DNA of 64,000 nucleotides from Ruminococcus sp. YE71 (GCF_900119155.1 NZ_FPIR01000001.1:186001-250000); one strand, 5' to 3'. Shown: positions 8,396 to 16,486, numbered from the stretch's first letter. Translations and numbers: made by a program. The notes: generated from the letters alone by a model not told the origin.

Positions 8396-8932
8396 TCAGT
8401 CCTCGTCGTCCCAGATGCAGTAATACTCATCATCACCGCACCAGGGGTCAAGCCCGTCGGAAGTCCCCACGTAGCGCACCTCGTCGCCGCGGATGACGAT
8501 AAGGCACTGATGTTCGGGCTCCCAGGGGCACTCCCACTCGATGGTATAGCCTATCTCATCCTCGTGACCGTCGTTCGGGTACACGTACAGGGTCGGATCC
8601 GACAGGTACGAAACCAGCTTCTTTCCCGACTTGTAGCCTTCCATCACAGGCTCAAGTGAATCCGCTATATCGTCGTAGATATCCATCTCGCCCCAGGCGT
8701 CATACATATACAGAAAGAACTTTTCAAGTCCCTGCTGAATAGCCTCGCACATTTCGGGCTTGTCCGAAAGACCGTTGTAGTGTGCCACACATTTTTCGGC
8801 ATATTCCCCTGCCGCGCTGTCCTCGGAGAACAGCACCGTTCTCATCTTGCCCTTATACAGCGACTTCGACTCAAAAGTTCCCTCCGACCAGCATCCGTTC
8901 TCATCAACATCAAGTTTATTTATCAGACTCAT
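8396..8932 (-). CDS. Acidic protein of unknown function (DUF6985-like)
   Basis: A 178-residue, strongly acidic cytoplasmic protein without signal peptide or membrane segments. The C-terminal part (GYTIEWECPWEPEHQCLIV followed by RGDEVRYVG) resembles the DUF6985-type proteins that often occur as solitary or immunity-like genes; the match is by eye and weak. Five cysteines and many tryptophans lie in the last third. It starts at an ATG preceded by AGAGG and has its own consensus promoter. It is the first gene of a likely transcript with thiW and thiM, but nothing suggests a thiamine role. Confidence 0.6.
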   Translation of the reverse strand: MSLINKLDVDENGCWSEGTFESKSLYKGKMRTVLFSEDSAAGEYAEKCVAHYNGLSDKPEMCEAIQQGLEKFFLYMYDAWGEMDIYDDIADSLEPVMEGYKSGKKLVSYLSDPTLYVYPNDGHEDEIGYTIEWECPWEPEHQCLIVIRGDEVRYVGTSDGLDPWCGDDEYYCIWDDED

Positions 8933-8979
8933 CTCAAATACCTCTTTTATAGTATGACAGAAATTATCGGTATGAAATG

Positions 8980-9008
8980 ATTATACCACATTTTTCGGGT
9001 CATTTCAA
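8980..9008 (-). promoter_or_regulatory. Promoter upstream of the 8.4-8.9 kb gene and thiWM
   Basis: TTGAAA (9003-9008) and TATAAT (8980-8985) on the minus strand with a 17-bp spacer. The -35 box overlaps the stop codon of the preceding lipoprotein gene. Confidence 0.75.
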
Positions 9009-9925
9009 GCCCCTGTCACGCCGTCCGCGGGGTCGGGGCGCATCGGATTTTTGCGAACTATCATCACGAACCCGAATATGCACAGTGCCCACGGCAGATC
9101 AACAAGCGCGAGTCCCGCAAGATCACCGCTGACGAAACGACTGTTGTTGATGTTAAAGTACGGCACAAGCTTCAGTGCGAGGGCGTTTATCGTGAACGTG
9201 ACGTTCGGCACCGAAAGCAGCGACGCTCCGACTATCCAGCCGTCAGGACTGCCGCTTGGCTGATACTTCTTCCTCATGACTATCAGCATCACGATAAAGA
9301 TGATCCAGCAGGGCAAAACCAACAGCAGCTCTATGATGAGAGGGTCGCTCGGTGTCATGCCATGCCATTTGCGGTAGATGAGCTTGTCGCAATCCGCCGT
9401 GCCAGTTTGCGAGGAATAACTTATATACTTGCCCACGCCGAACTTGTCCTTCGGTGCGATCACGACCTCGTTCGAGACGTTGACTATCCCGTTCGGGCTG
9501 TACTCCATGATCTTTATACTCCCGAACCTGTCGGCAAACTCGACCGTGCTTTCCTCATCGGAATTTTTGTAATCAAGTCCTGTTCCGCTGACCCAGTGAA
9601 CGTCCGGGCAGAAGAAGTAGGCGCTGCGCCAGCCGTCCTCGCAGTATTTGTATCGGGGACTGTCCATGATGGCGAGGGTCTCATCGCGCCTTTGGATGTT
9701 GTATTCGACCTCATACTGCCGTGCGATATTCTCCTCCGCTTCTTTCAGCACTTCGGCATAACGGTCGCAGTAGTCCTCGTCGGTCTCGTCTATCTTCACG
9801 AGTATGTCTATCGAATCTCCCTCGGGGATGTCGGCTTCTATGTCGATGGTATTCCGTCTGCATCCGCAGAGGGTGAGTGCCGTTATCGTCAATATCGCTG
9901 TGAGGATGATATGTTTCATTCGCAT
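9005..9925 (-). CDS. Membrane-anchored lipoprotein of unknown function
   Basis: A 306-residue protein with a lipoprotein signal peptide ending in the lipobox LTLCGC (lipidated Cys about residue 22), an extracytoplasmic acidic domain to about residue 195, then three hydrophobic helices (about 198-215, 232-252 and 275-293). The combination of a lipid anchor with several C-terminal membrane spans is unusual. An AAAGGAGA site precedes the ATG; a second ATG two codons on is possible. No family was recognised. It appears to be transcribed alone. Confidence 0.7.
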   Translation of the reverse strand: MRMKHIILTAILTITALTLCGCRRNTIDIEADIPEGDSIDILVKIDETDEDYCDRYAEVLKEAEENIARQYEVEYNIQRRDETLAIMDSPRYKYCEDGWRSAYFFCPDVHWVSGTGLDYKNSDEESTVEFADRFGSIKIMEYSPNGIVNVSNEVVIAPKDKFGVGKYISYSSQTGTADCDKLIYRKWHGMTPSDPLIIELLLVLPCWIIFIVMLIVMRKKYQPSGSPDGWIVGASLLSVPNVTFTINALALKLVPYFNINNSRFVSGDLAGLALVDLPWALCIFGFVMIVRKNPMRPDPADGVTGA

Positions 9926-10120
9926 GGTCTTTGTCTCCTTTTGGCATATCTGTCGGGGCGCGGCTTGAACCGTTCTGCTTTATATGACGTAAAATGCGGG
10001 GATGATATTACAGTTTTTTGATGTTTTTCTTTTTTTCGGGGGCGAGTGCGGGGCTTTGGGCGCGGAACTTCGTTCCCCGCCGTCAGAAGTATCGCTTCGC
10101 TTACTTCCGACTTTCTCGGC
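9926..10120. other. Gene-free stretch upstream of the lipoprotein gene
   Basis: No convincing ORF. Contains T-rich tracts (10010-10035) and two short stem-loops on either strand: GGAAC/GTTCC near 10064-10076 and GAAGTA/TACTTC near 10086-10108. No clear promoter for the lipoprotein gene was seen. Confidence 0.4.
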
Positions 10121-10242
10121 GGTGTGTCTGCGGCTGTTGGTGCTGTCAGCAAAAATGGAGTTGGTCTGTCATTACGATAGACCAACTCCTTGTGTTTTGG
10201 GTCGCCGCAGTCACGTATCTGAATGGGGCTGCCGCCCCATAC
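10121..10242 (+). repeat. Family B repeat, copy 1 (122 bp)
   Basis: Begins GGTGTGTCTGCGGC and ends with the palindrome ATGGGGCTGCCGCCCCAT. A second copy in the opposite orientation lies at 35331-35454. The first about 28 bp and the last about 40 bp are shared nearly base for base, while the middle differs. In this copy the middle holds the proA terminator hairpin. Confidence 0.8.
10151..10189 (-). terminator. Intrinsic terminator downstream of proA
   Basis: Perfect 11-bp stem GGAGTTGGTCT/AGACCAACTCC (10157-10167 and 10179-10189); on the minus strand it is followed by ATTTTTGC. It lies about 150 nt after the proA stop codon, inside the family B repeat. Confidence 0.75.
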
Positions 10243-10337
10243 CCTGCCAGGCGCGGTGGCGCTTGACCCACTGATTCGCGGCTTCATGTGTATCGCTTTA
10301 CCTGTTTGGAGCGGCGGATCTCATGCGGCTTTCTTTT

Positions 10338-11588
10338 TTAGCCTCTGATCTGTCCGTTGCCGTTTATCAGCCACTTCACGGTCATCAGCTCTTTCAGTCC
10401 CATCGGGCCTCTTGTGTGGAGCTTCTGGGTGGAAATGCCTATCTCCGCACCTAAACCGAACTCGTCGCCGTCAGTGAATCTCGTCGAGCAGTTTACATAT
10501 ACCGCCGCCGAGTCGATGCGCTTCTGGAACTCCTCAGCCGAGAAATAGCTCTCGGTCACGATGCACTCGCTGTGTCCTGTGCTGTACTTCTGTATGTGCT
10601 CGATAGCCTCGCCGAGACTGTCTACCACCTTCACCGCAAGGATGTAATCACCGAACTCGGTGGCGTAATCCTCTTCAGTGGCAGGCACTACACAGTCGCC
10701 GAGAATGAGCTTTGTCATCTCACAGCCGCGTATCTCAACGTTGTGCTCGTCCAGCTTCTTTTTCAGCTTCGGCAGGAACTCCTCAGCTACAGTTCTGTGG
10801 ACAAGGCAGGTCTCAAGGGCGTTGCACACGCTGGGACGCTGGGTCTTGCCGTTGTCGGTAAGCGCTACAGCCATGTCAAGGTCTGCGCTGGCGTCGATGT
10901 AGATGTGGCAGTTGCCCGTACCAGTCTCGATAACAGGAACGGTCGCGTTCTTCACTACCGACTGGATGAGCTTTGCGCCGCCGCGGGGGATGAGAACGTC
11001 GATGTAGCCGTTTGCCTGCATCATGTCAACTGCGATGCCGCGGTCAGTGTCCTCTACCAGCTGGAGAACATCCTCGGGCAGACCTGCCAGCTTGACAGCG
11101 CCGCGCATGATGTCCATAAGGCACTTGTTGGAGTTGATGGCTTCCTTGCCGCCGCGGAGGATGACCGCGTTGCCGCTCTTTAAGCAGAGAGCCGCCGCGT
11201 CAACGGTCACGTTCGGTCTTGCCTCGTAGATGATGCCGATAACGCCCATCGGAACGCGCACTTTCTGGATACGCATACCGTTCGGACGTACCTCGCCGCC
11301 GACTATCTCGCCGACAGGGTCAGCCAGTGCGCACAGCTTCTCGCAGGCCTGAGCCATTCCCTCGATGCGTGCGTCGGTGAGTCTGAGTCTGTCCTGAAGC
11401 GACTCGCTCATGCCGTTAGCCTGTCCCGCCTTGATGTCGATGTCGTTTGCCGCCTTTATCTTGTCGGCATTTTTTCTGAGCGCGTGAGCTATCTCAAGCA
11501 GCGCGTCGTTCTTCTGCGAGGTCGAAGCCGTCGCAAGCTCAGTCTTTACAGATTTGGCATTAGTGCCGAGCTTCTGTATGTAAGTCAT
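10338..11588 (-). CDS. proA: Glutamate-5-semialdehyde dehydrogenase (gamma-glutamyl phosphate reductase)
   Basis: NADPH-dependent reduction of gamma-glutamyl phosphate to glutamate semialdehyde, the second step of proline synthesis. The 416-residue length is typical. Visible family blocks are RIQKVRVPMGVIGIIYEARP near residue 105, GGKEAINSN near 147, IPRGG near 200 and the catalytic-cysteine region RPSVCNALETCLVH near 253. The glutamate 5-kinase gene proB, the usual neighbour, is absent. Instead the gene follows a CE2-type esterase with only one base between them, and its GGAGGG ribosome-binding site lies within the 3' end of that esterase gene, so the two are tightly coupled. Confidence 0.96.
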   Translation of the reverse strand: MTYIQKLGTNAKSVKTELATASTSQKNDALLEIAHALRKNADKIKAANDIDIKAGQANGMSESLQDRLRLTDARIEGMAQACEKLCALADPVGEIVGGEVRPNGMRIQKVRVPMGVIGIIYEARPNVTVDAAALCLKSGNAVILRGGKEAINSNKCLMDIMRGAVKLAGLPEDVLQLVEDTDRGIAVDMMQANGYIDVLIPRGGAKLIQSVVKNATVPVIETGTGNCHIYIDASADLDMAVALTDNGKTQRPSVCNALETCLVHRTVAEEFLPKLKKKLDEHNVEIRGCEMTKLILGDCVVPATEEDYATEFGDYILAVKVVDSLGEAIEHIQKYSTGHSECIVTESYFSAEEFQKRIDSAAVYVNCSTRFTDGDEFGLGAEIGISTQKLHTRGPMGLKELMTVKWLINGNGQIRG

Positions 11589-11589
11589 G

Positions 11590-12651
11590 TCAATCCCTCC
11601 ATATATCGTCGCCCATATTGCTTATGAACGCAGTAAGTTCCTCTGCCATTTCGTACTGTTCGGTTATCCTCGGATGTCCGGGGGTAGCCGCGCCCGTCCG
11701 TCTGAACACGAAGTGAGTTATCTTCGGGTCGCCGAACTCGCGTGCTATCTCATCTATAGCCTTGTCCCATGACGGGTCGTGCATCAGCACCGTCAGCAGC
11801 AGCACGAACACCGCCTTCGGGTACTTCGAGCGCAGGTCACTGATTATCGCCTTGTAGCGGCTCTTCCACTTTTCGCGGTAGTTCGGGTCGGAGATGTTGA
11901 AGTCCTCGCCGCCCTCGTTGTGGGGGTCGTTCTGACCCACCGCAAACAGCACGACGTGCGGAGTGTACTTCGAGAAATCCCAGTCGGTATAGCCGCCCTC
12001 CGCTTCGGGGAAGTAGCTTACCTTATTATATACCGTTTCCATACCGATGTGGTCGGGAGCGTGGTAGTAGCCCGTCCTGTCGAATATCGCGATGCCGCCC
12101 TGTGCGATGTTGTTCAGCTGTGCGCCCAGGTTTCGTGCGGTTATCATCGAGTAGGAATACCAGGAGTTGTCCCAGATGCCGTCGTTCTTTTCGGGGTCGT
12201 TCGACGCGGTGTGGTCGATAGCTTCCACCACCGCACCTGCCGAAACGCTGTCGCCGTAGCACTCGATGCGTCTCTTCGGCAGCGGCTTCGGGTCGAGGAC
12301 GTCCGCGCTGTCGTTCAGCTCGAAGCCCTTGAACTCGAAGTAGTGGGAAGCGTCCTGACGCTTGTAGAGTATCAGCTCGTGATCCTTCTCTTCGAGACCT
12401 TCCGCGATGGTGAGGGTGATATCCTCCTCGGAATGCTCGTAGGTCACCTTGCCGACCCTGCCGTCAAGAACGTAGCCTATCTCCTGCGTATTGTAGAACT
12501 TGTGGTTGCGGATGACGCACTTAACGTCCGTGCCCCTGAACCGCATCGTCACGGAAGTGCCTGCGAAAATGAACCTGACACCGCCGCCGTATTCCTCAGT
12601 CCTGCCCATGTACACGAGCTGCCGCTCGTCGGGATGGATAAATATACTCAT
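11590..12651 (-). CDS. SGNH/GDSL carbohydrate esterase, CE2-like
   Basis: A 353-residue two-domain esterase without a signal peptide. The first about 115 residues form the beta-sandwich typical of CE2 acetyl esterases (VRFIFAGTSVTMRFRG, YVLDG). The SGNH hydrolase domain follows, with block I IECYGDSVSAG (nucleophile Ser), a QGGIAIF glycine block, the GQND block, and a late HPR-containing block. CE2 enzymes deacetylate xylo- and glucomanno-oligosaccharides; the absence of a signal suggests action on imported oligosaccharides, which is inference. It begins 21 nt after the acetyltransferase gene and ends next to proA. Confidence 0.85.
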   Translation of the reverse strand: MSIFIHPDERQLVYMGRTEEYGGGVRFIFAGTSVTMRFRGTDVKCVIRNHKFYNTQEIGYVLDGRVGKVTYEHSEEDITLTIAEGLEEKDHELILYKRQDASHYFEFKGFELNDSADVLDPKPLPKRRIECYGDSVSAGAVVEAIDHTASNDPEKNDGIWDNSWYSYSMITARNLGAQLNNIAQGGIAIFDRTGYYHAPDHIGMETVYNKVSYFPEAEGGYTDWDFSKYTPHVVLFAVGQNDPHNEGGEDFNISDPNYREKWKSRYKAIISDLRSKYPKAVFVLLLTVLMHDPSWDKAIDEIAREFGDPKITHFVFRRTGAATPGHPRITEQYEMAEELTAFISNMGDDIWRD

Positions 12652-12672
12652 GTGAATTCCCCCAAATCCGGA

Positions 12673-13143
12673 CTATCCTTTCTGTCCGACATTATTCCGA
12701 TCGACCGTCATTGCGAGTTCGATCTCGTCCTCGTCCTCAGCGCCCGTTGCCGAAAAGCCCCTGCTCTCGTAGAGTTTTCTCGCTGTCGGGTTATCCTTGT
12801 TGCAGGTCAGCGCTACCCTGTCCGAATCCCCGAAGGGTCTCGTCCCGATATATCCGAGAACACGGTCAAGCGCTTCGCTGCCGTAGCCGCGTCCCTGCTC
12901 GGCCTTGTCTATCATCATGTGCCATATGTCGTATTCGGGAACATCATAGTCATATATCACCATGACATATCCCACCATTTTTCCGTCCGCATATATGCCG
13001 AACGGCTGACACTGATCCCGATAGACATACGCCTGAGCAAGGCTGCGTATCGGGTGAGAGACAAATCTTTCCTGTCCCTCTGCGAGCTTCAGTTCAAATG
13101 CATCAATAAAATTTTCCTCTGTGATCGGTCTTAATTCTACCAT
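12673..13143 (-). CDS. GNAT family N-acetyltransferase (spermidine acetyltransferase-like)
   Basis: A 156-residue acetyltransferase. The acetyl-CoA pyrophosphate loop is visible as QGRGYGSEALDRVLGYI (near residue 87), after the beta-strand pair YVMVIYDYDVPEYDIWHMMID, and the C-terminal CNKDNPTARKLYESRGF is the GNAT motif B. The arrangement resembles BltD/SpeG-type polyamine acetyltransferases, but the substrate cannot be fixed from sequence. The ATG at 13143 has an AGGAG site seven bases upstream; an earlier in-frame ATG at 13185 has none. It is part of the asnB-like/GNAT/CE2/proA run. Confidence 0.88.
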   Translation of the reverse strand: MVELRPITEENFIDAFELKLAEGQERFVSHPIRSLAQAYVYRDQCQPFGIYADGKMVGYVMVIYDYDVPEYDIWHMMIDKAEQGRGYGSEALDRVLGYIGTRPFGDSDRVALTCNKDNPTARKLYESRGFSATGAEDEDEIELAMTVDRNNVGQKG

Positions 13144-13207
13144 TGTTTTCTCCTGAATAGTCAGAATCCATGAGCTTTCGCCCATACGAACGTGTTAAAA
13201 TGCTCAT
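13103..13207 (-). CDS. Possible 34-codon ORF between the asnB-like and GNAT genes
   Basis: An ATG (13207) preceded by a strong AGGGGGTGG site opens a 34-codon frame (MSILTRSYGRKLMDSDYSGE...) that overlaps the start of the acetyltransferase gene in another frame. It could be a leader peptide that couples translation across the 103-nt gap, or chance. The strong Shine-Dalgarno is the only real support. Confidence 0.25.
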   Translation of the reverse strand: MSILTRSYGRKLMDSDYSGENNGRIKTDHRGKFY

Positions 13208-13246
13208 GTGACCACCCCCTTCGGAAAATTTTTCTGCTCACGCGGC

Positions 13247-14782
13247 TTATCTCTTTACGAAATACTCCTCATACCATACAAGGAACGTGTATATCGTCCA
13301 GACTTTTCTCCACAGGTCGGAGTTTCCGCCAACGTACTCGTCGTATATCGCCTTTATCTCTTCGGGCTTGAAGAACTTCGCCGCGATGTCGCTTGCGAAC
13401 AGTCTGCGGACATCGCCGTTGTAGTTCTCGTCCGCCAGCCAGATGCGTATCGGCACGATGAAGCCGAGCTTCTTTCTGAACGCGATCTCCTCGGGCAGGA
13501 CTTTTGCGGCAGCCGTTCTGAACGCCACTTTGTTCTGCTCCTCGGTGACCTTGTACTCGCTGGGCATCCTCGACGCGATGTCGAAAATGCGGCGGTCGGT
13601 CAGCGGCATACGTATCTCAAGTCCTGCCGCAGTGGACATCTTGTCAACGTTCAGGTAGATATCGCCCTCAAGCCAGATCTGTATGTCAACGTCGCTCATC
13701 TTTGTCAGCGGATCGAGACCCTCGGTCTCCTCGTAGATGTGCTGAACAAGGTCGATGGGCAGTACGGAAGGGTCGTAGTGCTGAAGGATGCGCTCCTTCT
13801 CGTCCTCCTTCATGATGTTGGTGTTGCCGACATAGAAGGTCTTTAAGTTGTCGCCGTAGCGCTCTGCGTTGCGGTACATATTGTAGCCGCCGAAGAACTC
13901 GTCGCTGCCCTCGCCCGAATAGCAGAGCTTCGTGTGCTGTGCGGTGGAGTTGCATCCCAGCGTGAACACGATAGCCGAAGCGTCGCCGAGGGGCTGCTCC
14001 ATGTTGTACATGGTGTAGGGCACGATGTCGAAGTACATCTCGGGAGTGACTTTCAGCACGCTGTGACCCCTGCCGAGAACGTCGGCAGTTACCTTAGCCA
14101 CGCGGCTCTCGTCGAAACGCTCCTCGTCATAGCCGCAGCTGTCGGTCATCTGCGCGTCGCTCATGGCAAGCACATACGCCGAATCCACGCCGCCTGAAAG
14201 GAAACTCTCGGCAGTCTCGCCCTCTTCCTTGACCTCGGTCATGATGAGCTTCATGGTCTCGTTGATCTCGTCCGCGAAGTCCTCCAGCGACTTCGAGCGG
14301 TCGGGTGCGAAGGTCGGCTTCCAGTAGCGCTCGATCTCGGGCTTTCCGCCCTTGAAGGTCATGCGGCATCCGGGCATCAGCTTCTTCACGCCCTTGAAGA
14401 AGGTGTCCTCGCCCGCCACATAGGTGAGGGTGAGGTATATCTGGAGCATCGGCTCGTTCAGTTCTTTCACGAAACCTTCCTGAGCCATGATGTCTCTTAT
14501 CATCGTGCCGTAAAGCAGCCTGCCGTCCGAGGTCACGTAGTAGTAGAACGGCTTCGTGCCGAACTGGTCGCGCACACAGAACAGCGAATCGTCCGCGCTG
14601 TCATATATAGCGAATGCGAACATACCGTAGAGGTGGTCGGGCAGATCCTTGCCCCACTTCTCGTAGCCCCTGACAAGTATCTCCCTCTCACGCTCCTCAC
14701 GCGGCAGCTTGCCGATGCCAAGCTCGGCGCAAAGCGCAGCATGGTTGCGGATATGTCCCCTGTAAGTTTTCAGCTCTGTCAT
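13247..14782 (-). CDS. Asparagine synthetase-like protein lacking the glutaminase cysteine
   Basis: A 511-residue homologue of AsnB. The C-terminal ATP-pyrophosphatase synthetase domain is intact, with SFLSGGVDSAYVLAMSD near residue 206, SGEGSDEFFGGY near 306 and KMSTAAGLEIRMPL near 399. The N-terminal Ntn glutaminase domain is truncated: the protein starts at MTELKTYRGHIRN, which aligns to the middle of that domain, so Cys1 and the first about 60-70 residues are missing. A consensus promoter lies only about 40 bp upstream, so the short form is the genuine product rather than a wrong start. It may use free ammonia or another amine, or act on a different carboxylate. It leads the run with GNAT, CE2 esterase and proA genes. 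Confidence 0.85.
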   Translation of the reverse strand: MTELKTYRGHIRNHAALCAELGIGKLPREEREREILVRGYEKWGKDLPDHLYGMFAFAIYDSADDSLFCVRDQFGTKPFYYYVTSDGRLLYGTMIRDIMAQEGFVKELNEPMLQIYLTLTYVAGEDTFFKGVKKLMPGCRMTFKGGKPEIERYWKPTFAPDRSKSLEDFADEINETMKLIMTEVKEEGETAESFLSGGVDSAYVLAMSDAQMTDSCGYDEERFDESRVAKVTADVLGRGHSVLKVTPEMYFDIVPYTMYNMEQPLGDASAIVFTLGCNSTAQHTKLCYSGEGSDEFFGGYNMYRNAERYGDNLKTFYVGNTNIMKEDEKERILQHYDPSVLPIDLVQHIYEETEGLDPLTKMSDVDIQIWLEGDIYLNVDKMSTAAGLEIRMPLTDRRIFDIASRMPSEYKVTEEQNKVAFRTAAAKVLPEEIAFRKKLGFIVPIRIWLADENYNGDVRRLFASDIAAKFFKPEEIKAIYDEYVGGNSDLWRKVWTIYTFLVWYEEYFVKR

Positions 14783-14819
14783 AAGTATTACCCTTTCTGA
14801 AAAAAGTTGGTCACTATAT

Positions 14820-14848
14820 ATTATACCACAAGCAAAAAATAAATGCAA
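14820..14848 (-). promoter_or_regulatory. Promoter of the asnB-like gene
   Basis: TTGCAT (14843-14848) and TATAAT (14820-14825) on the minus strand, 17-bp spacer. The start of transcription falls close to 14813, about 30 nt before the ATG. Confidence 0.8.
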
Positions 14849-14874
14849 GTATCATCACAAAAAAATCAAAAATG

Positions 14875-15185
14875 AGTGCGGGTAGAACTGGGGAAACCCG
14901 CCTTAGCTTCGCACGTCCGCCTTAGCTTCGCACGGCTGGAAGAAAGGTTCTCCCCTTGCCGTGCGAAGCTAAGGCGGCCCCCATTCCAAAGACTTTTAAT
15001 ATTGTCGTCATTTAGAAGGGGTCGAAAAGATAGACTCTCAACGTTTCATGTGATGTAAACTAACAATTTCGCTCAAATGATGCGTTAACCACCATCGAAC
15101 GTTTTTTTGGCAAGGCCGCACCAATAAAAAGAAGAACCACCCACAAGTCAAAAAGCATCAAAAGTTTTAGGGAAGAGGTTCCAAA
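14875..15185. repeat. Family A repeat element with 19-bp units (copy R1)
   Basis: Fills the gap between rnfA and the asnB-like gene. The left arm has GGGGAAACC, then two inverted 19-bp units, AGAAAGGTTCTCCCC, one direct unit, and CCCCCATTCCAAAGACTTTTAATATTGTCGTC. The centre has GATAGACTCTC as in the copies at 26.4 and 40.6 kb. A degenerate right arm (AAAAGTTTTAGGGAAGAGGTTCC, here split as AAAAGTTTTAGGG and AAGAGGTTCC) lies near 15160-15182. No ORF. Confidence 0.75.
14898..14977. repeat. 19-bp units: two inverted, one direct
   Basis: Units CCGCCTTAGCTTCGCACGT (14898-14916) and CCGCCTTAGCTTCGCACGG (14917-14935) are followed, after 23 bp, by the reverse-complement unit at 14959-14977. The arrangement forms a large stem with the AAGAAAGGTTCTCCCC segment as loop. 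Confidence 0.9.
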
Positions 15186-15222
15186 AAAGAAAAAACCGCC
15201 CTAAAATCACCATAGGACGGTT
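15182..15222 (-). terminator. Intrinsic terminator after rnfA
   Basis: Stem AACCGTCCTA/TAGGGCGGTT (15213-15222 with 15194-15203), followed on the minus strand by TTTTCTTTTTT. It begins only nine bases after the rnfA stop codon and closes the rnf operon. Confidence 0.88.
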
Positions 15223-15230
15223 TGTACGAT

Positions 15231-15800
15231 TCATATGATCCCCGAGAAGCCCATGAAGCTCAGAGACACGATGGACGCGGCTATGAGGGTCGAGGGAACG
15301 CCTTTGAACGTTTCGGGGAAGTCGCTGTTTTCTATGGAAGTCCTCACGCCGCTGAACAGCAGCAGCGCGAGGGTGAACGCCAGTCCCGTGCCCACCGCAT
15401 TTGTCACCGAGTGGAGGAAATCGTATCCCTTGTCGATGTTGCCGATGGTCACGCCGAGAACGGCGCAGTTTGTCGTGATGAGCGGCAGGTAGACGCCCAG
15501 CGCCTTGTGAAGGGGCGGCATCATTTTCTTCATGACGATCTCCACCAGCTGAACGAACATGGCGATAACGAGTATGAACGCCACCGTCTTGAGATAGGTT
15601 ATCCCGAACCGTTCGAGCAGTCGGTAGACGGGGTAGGTTATCATCGCGGCGAAGGTCATGACGAAGATGACCGCCGCGCCCATTCCCACCGATGATTTCA
15701 CCTGTTTCGACACGCCGAGGAACGGGCATATTCCCATGAACTGGGACAGCACCACGTTGTTCACAAACACGCATCCGATCAGTATCATTATGTAACTCAT
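15231..15800 (-). CDS. rnfA: Rnf complex subunit RnfA
   Basis: Integral membrane subunit of the ferredoxin:NAD+ oxidoreductase that couples electron transfer to Na+ or H+ export. The 189-residue protein has about six transmembrane helices and the family blocks NNVVLSQFMGICPFLGVS near residue 14, PPLHKALGVYLPLITTNCAVLG near 94 (split here as PPLHKALGVYLP and LITTNCAVLG), and NAVGTGLAFTLAL. The conserved cysteines that hold the intramembrane 2Fe-2S cluster with RnfE are present (ICPFLG, TTNCAVLG). It overlaps rnfE by 4 nt and is the last gene of the operon; rnfB, which normally follows, is missing. Confidence 0.96.
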   Translation of the reverse strand: MSYIMILIGCVFVNNVVLSQFMGICPFLGVSKQVKSSVGMGAAVIFVMTFAAMITYPVYRLLERFGITYLKTVAFILVIAMFVQLVEIVMKKMMPPLHKALGVYLPLITTNCAVLGVTIGNIDKGYDFLHSVTNAVGTGLAFTLALLLFSGVRTSIENSDFPETFKGVPSTLIAASIVSLSFMGFSGII

Positions 15801-16486
15801 GCCGTTTCAGCCTCCTCTGCAGTCTTGCACTGACCCTTGCATATCGCCGCGGAGGGACAGCCCTCACAGCTTATCTCTTTCGGCGGCTTTTTGCCGAACA
15901 GCTTGTTGACCAGTGCGATGAGCACGCCCAGCACGAAAAATCCGCCCGCAGGCATGATGAACACGGTCATGGGGTGGTCGCAGAGGACAGGTATCTTCAT
16001 CCCGAACCACGCGCCCGTACCGAGTATCTCGCGGATGCTTCCCATGCAGAAGAGGGTCAGCGTGAAACCGAGACCCATTCCGAGACCATCCAGTGCCGAC
16101 GCGAAGATGCCGTTCTTGCTGGCGAAGGCTTCCGCACGTCCGAGGATGATGCAGTTGACCGTGATGAGCGACAGGAACACGCCCAGCGCATCGTAAAGCT
16201 CGGGCAGATAACCCTTCATCAGGAACTCGATGAGGGTCACAAAGCCTGCTATGATAACGATGAAGCAGGGCAGGCGCACCGCCTTGGGTATCACCTTTTT
16301 CAGCGACGAGATAACGATGTTCGAGCAGACCAGCACGAAGGTCGTCGCAAGTCCCATGCCGAGACCGTTCTTCGCAAGGCTCGTGACCGCGAGGGTCGGG
16401 CACATTCCGAGAAGCCCCACGAGATTCGGGTTCTCCTTTATAAGACCCTTCGTGAATTCATGGAGAGCCGTATTCTTATTTTCCAC
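15797..16486 (-). CDS. rnfE: Rnf complex subunit RnfE
   Basis: Membrane partner of RnfA; the two are inverted-topology homologues. The 229 residues show six helices and the blocks NPNLVGLLGMCPTLAVT near residue 19 and SLITVNCIILGRAEAFAS near 105, with the cluster-binding cysteines. The C-terminus carries an extra cysteine-rich tail: CEGCPSAAICKGQC (about residues 207-220), spacing C-x2-C-x5-C-x3-C, suggestive of a metal or Fe-S site. It overlaps rnfG by 11 nt and rnfA by 4 nt. Confidence 0.95.
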   Translation of the reverse strand: MENKNTALHEFTKGLIKENPNLVGLLGMCPTLAVTSLAKNGLGMGLATTFVLVCSNIVISSLKKVIPKAVRLPCFIVIIAGFVTLIEFLMKGYLPELYDALGVFLSLITVNCIILGRAEAFASKNGIFASALDGLGMGLGFTLTLFCMGSIREILGTGAWFGMKIPVLCDHPMTVFIMPAGGFFVLGVLIALVNKLFGKKPPKEISCEGCPSAAICKGQCKTAEEAETA

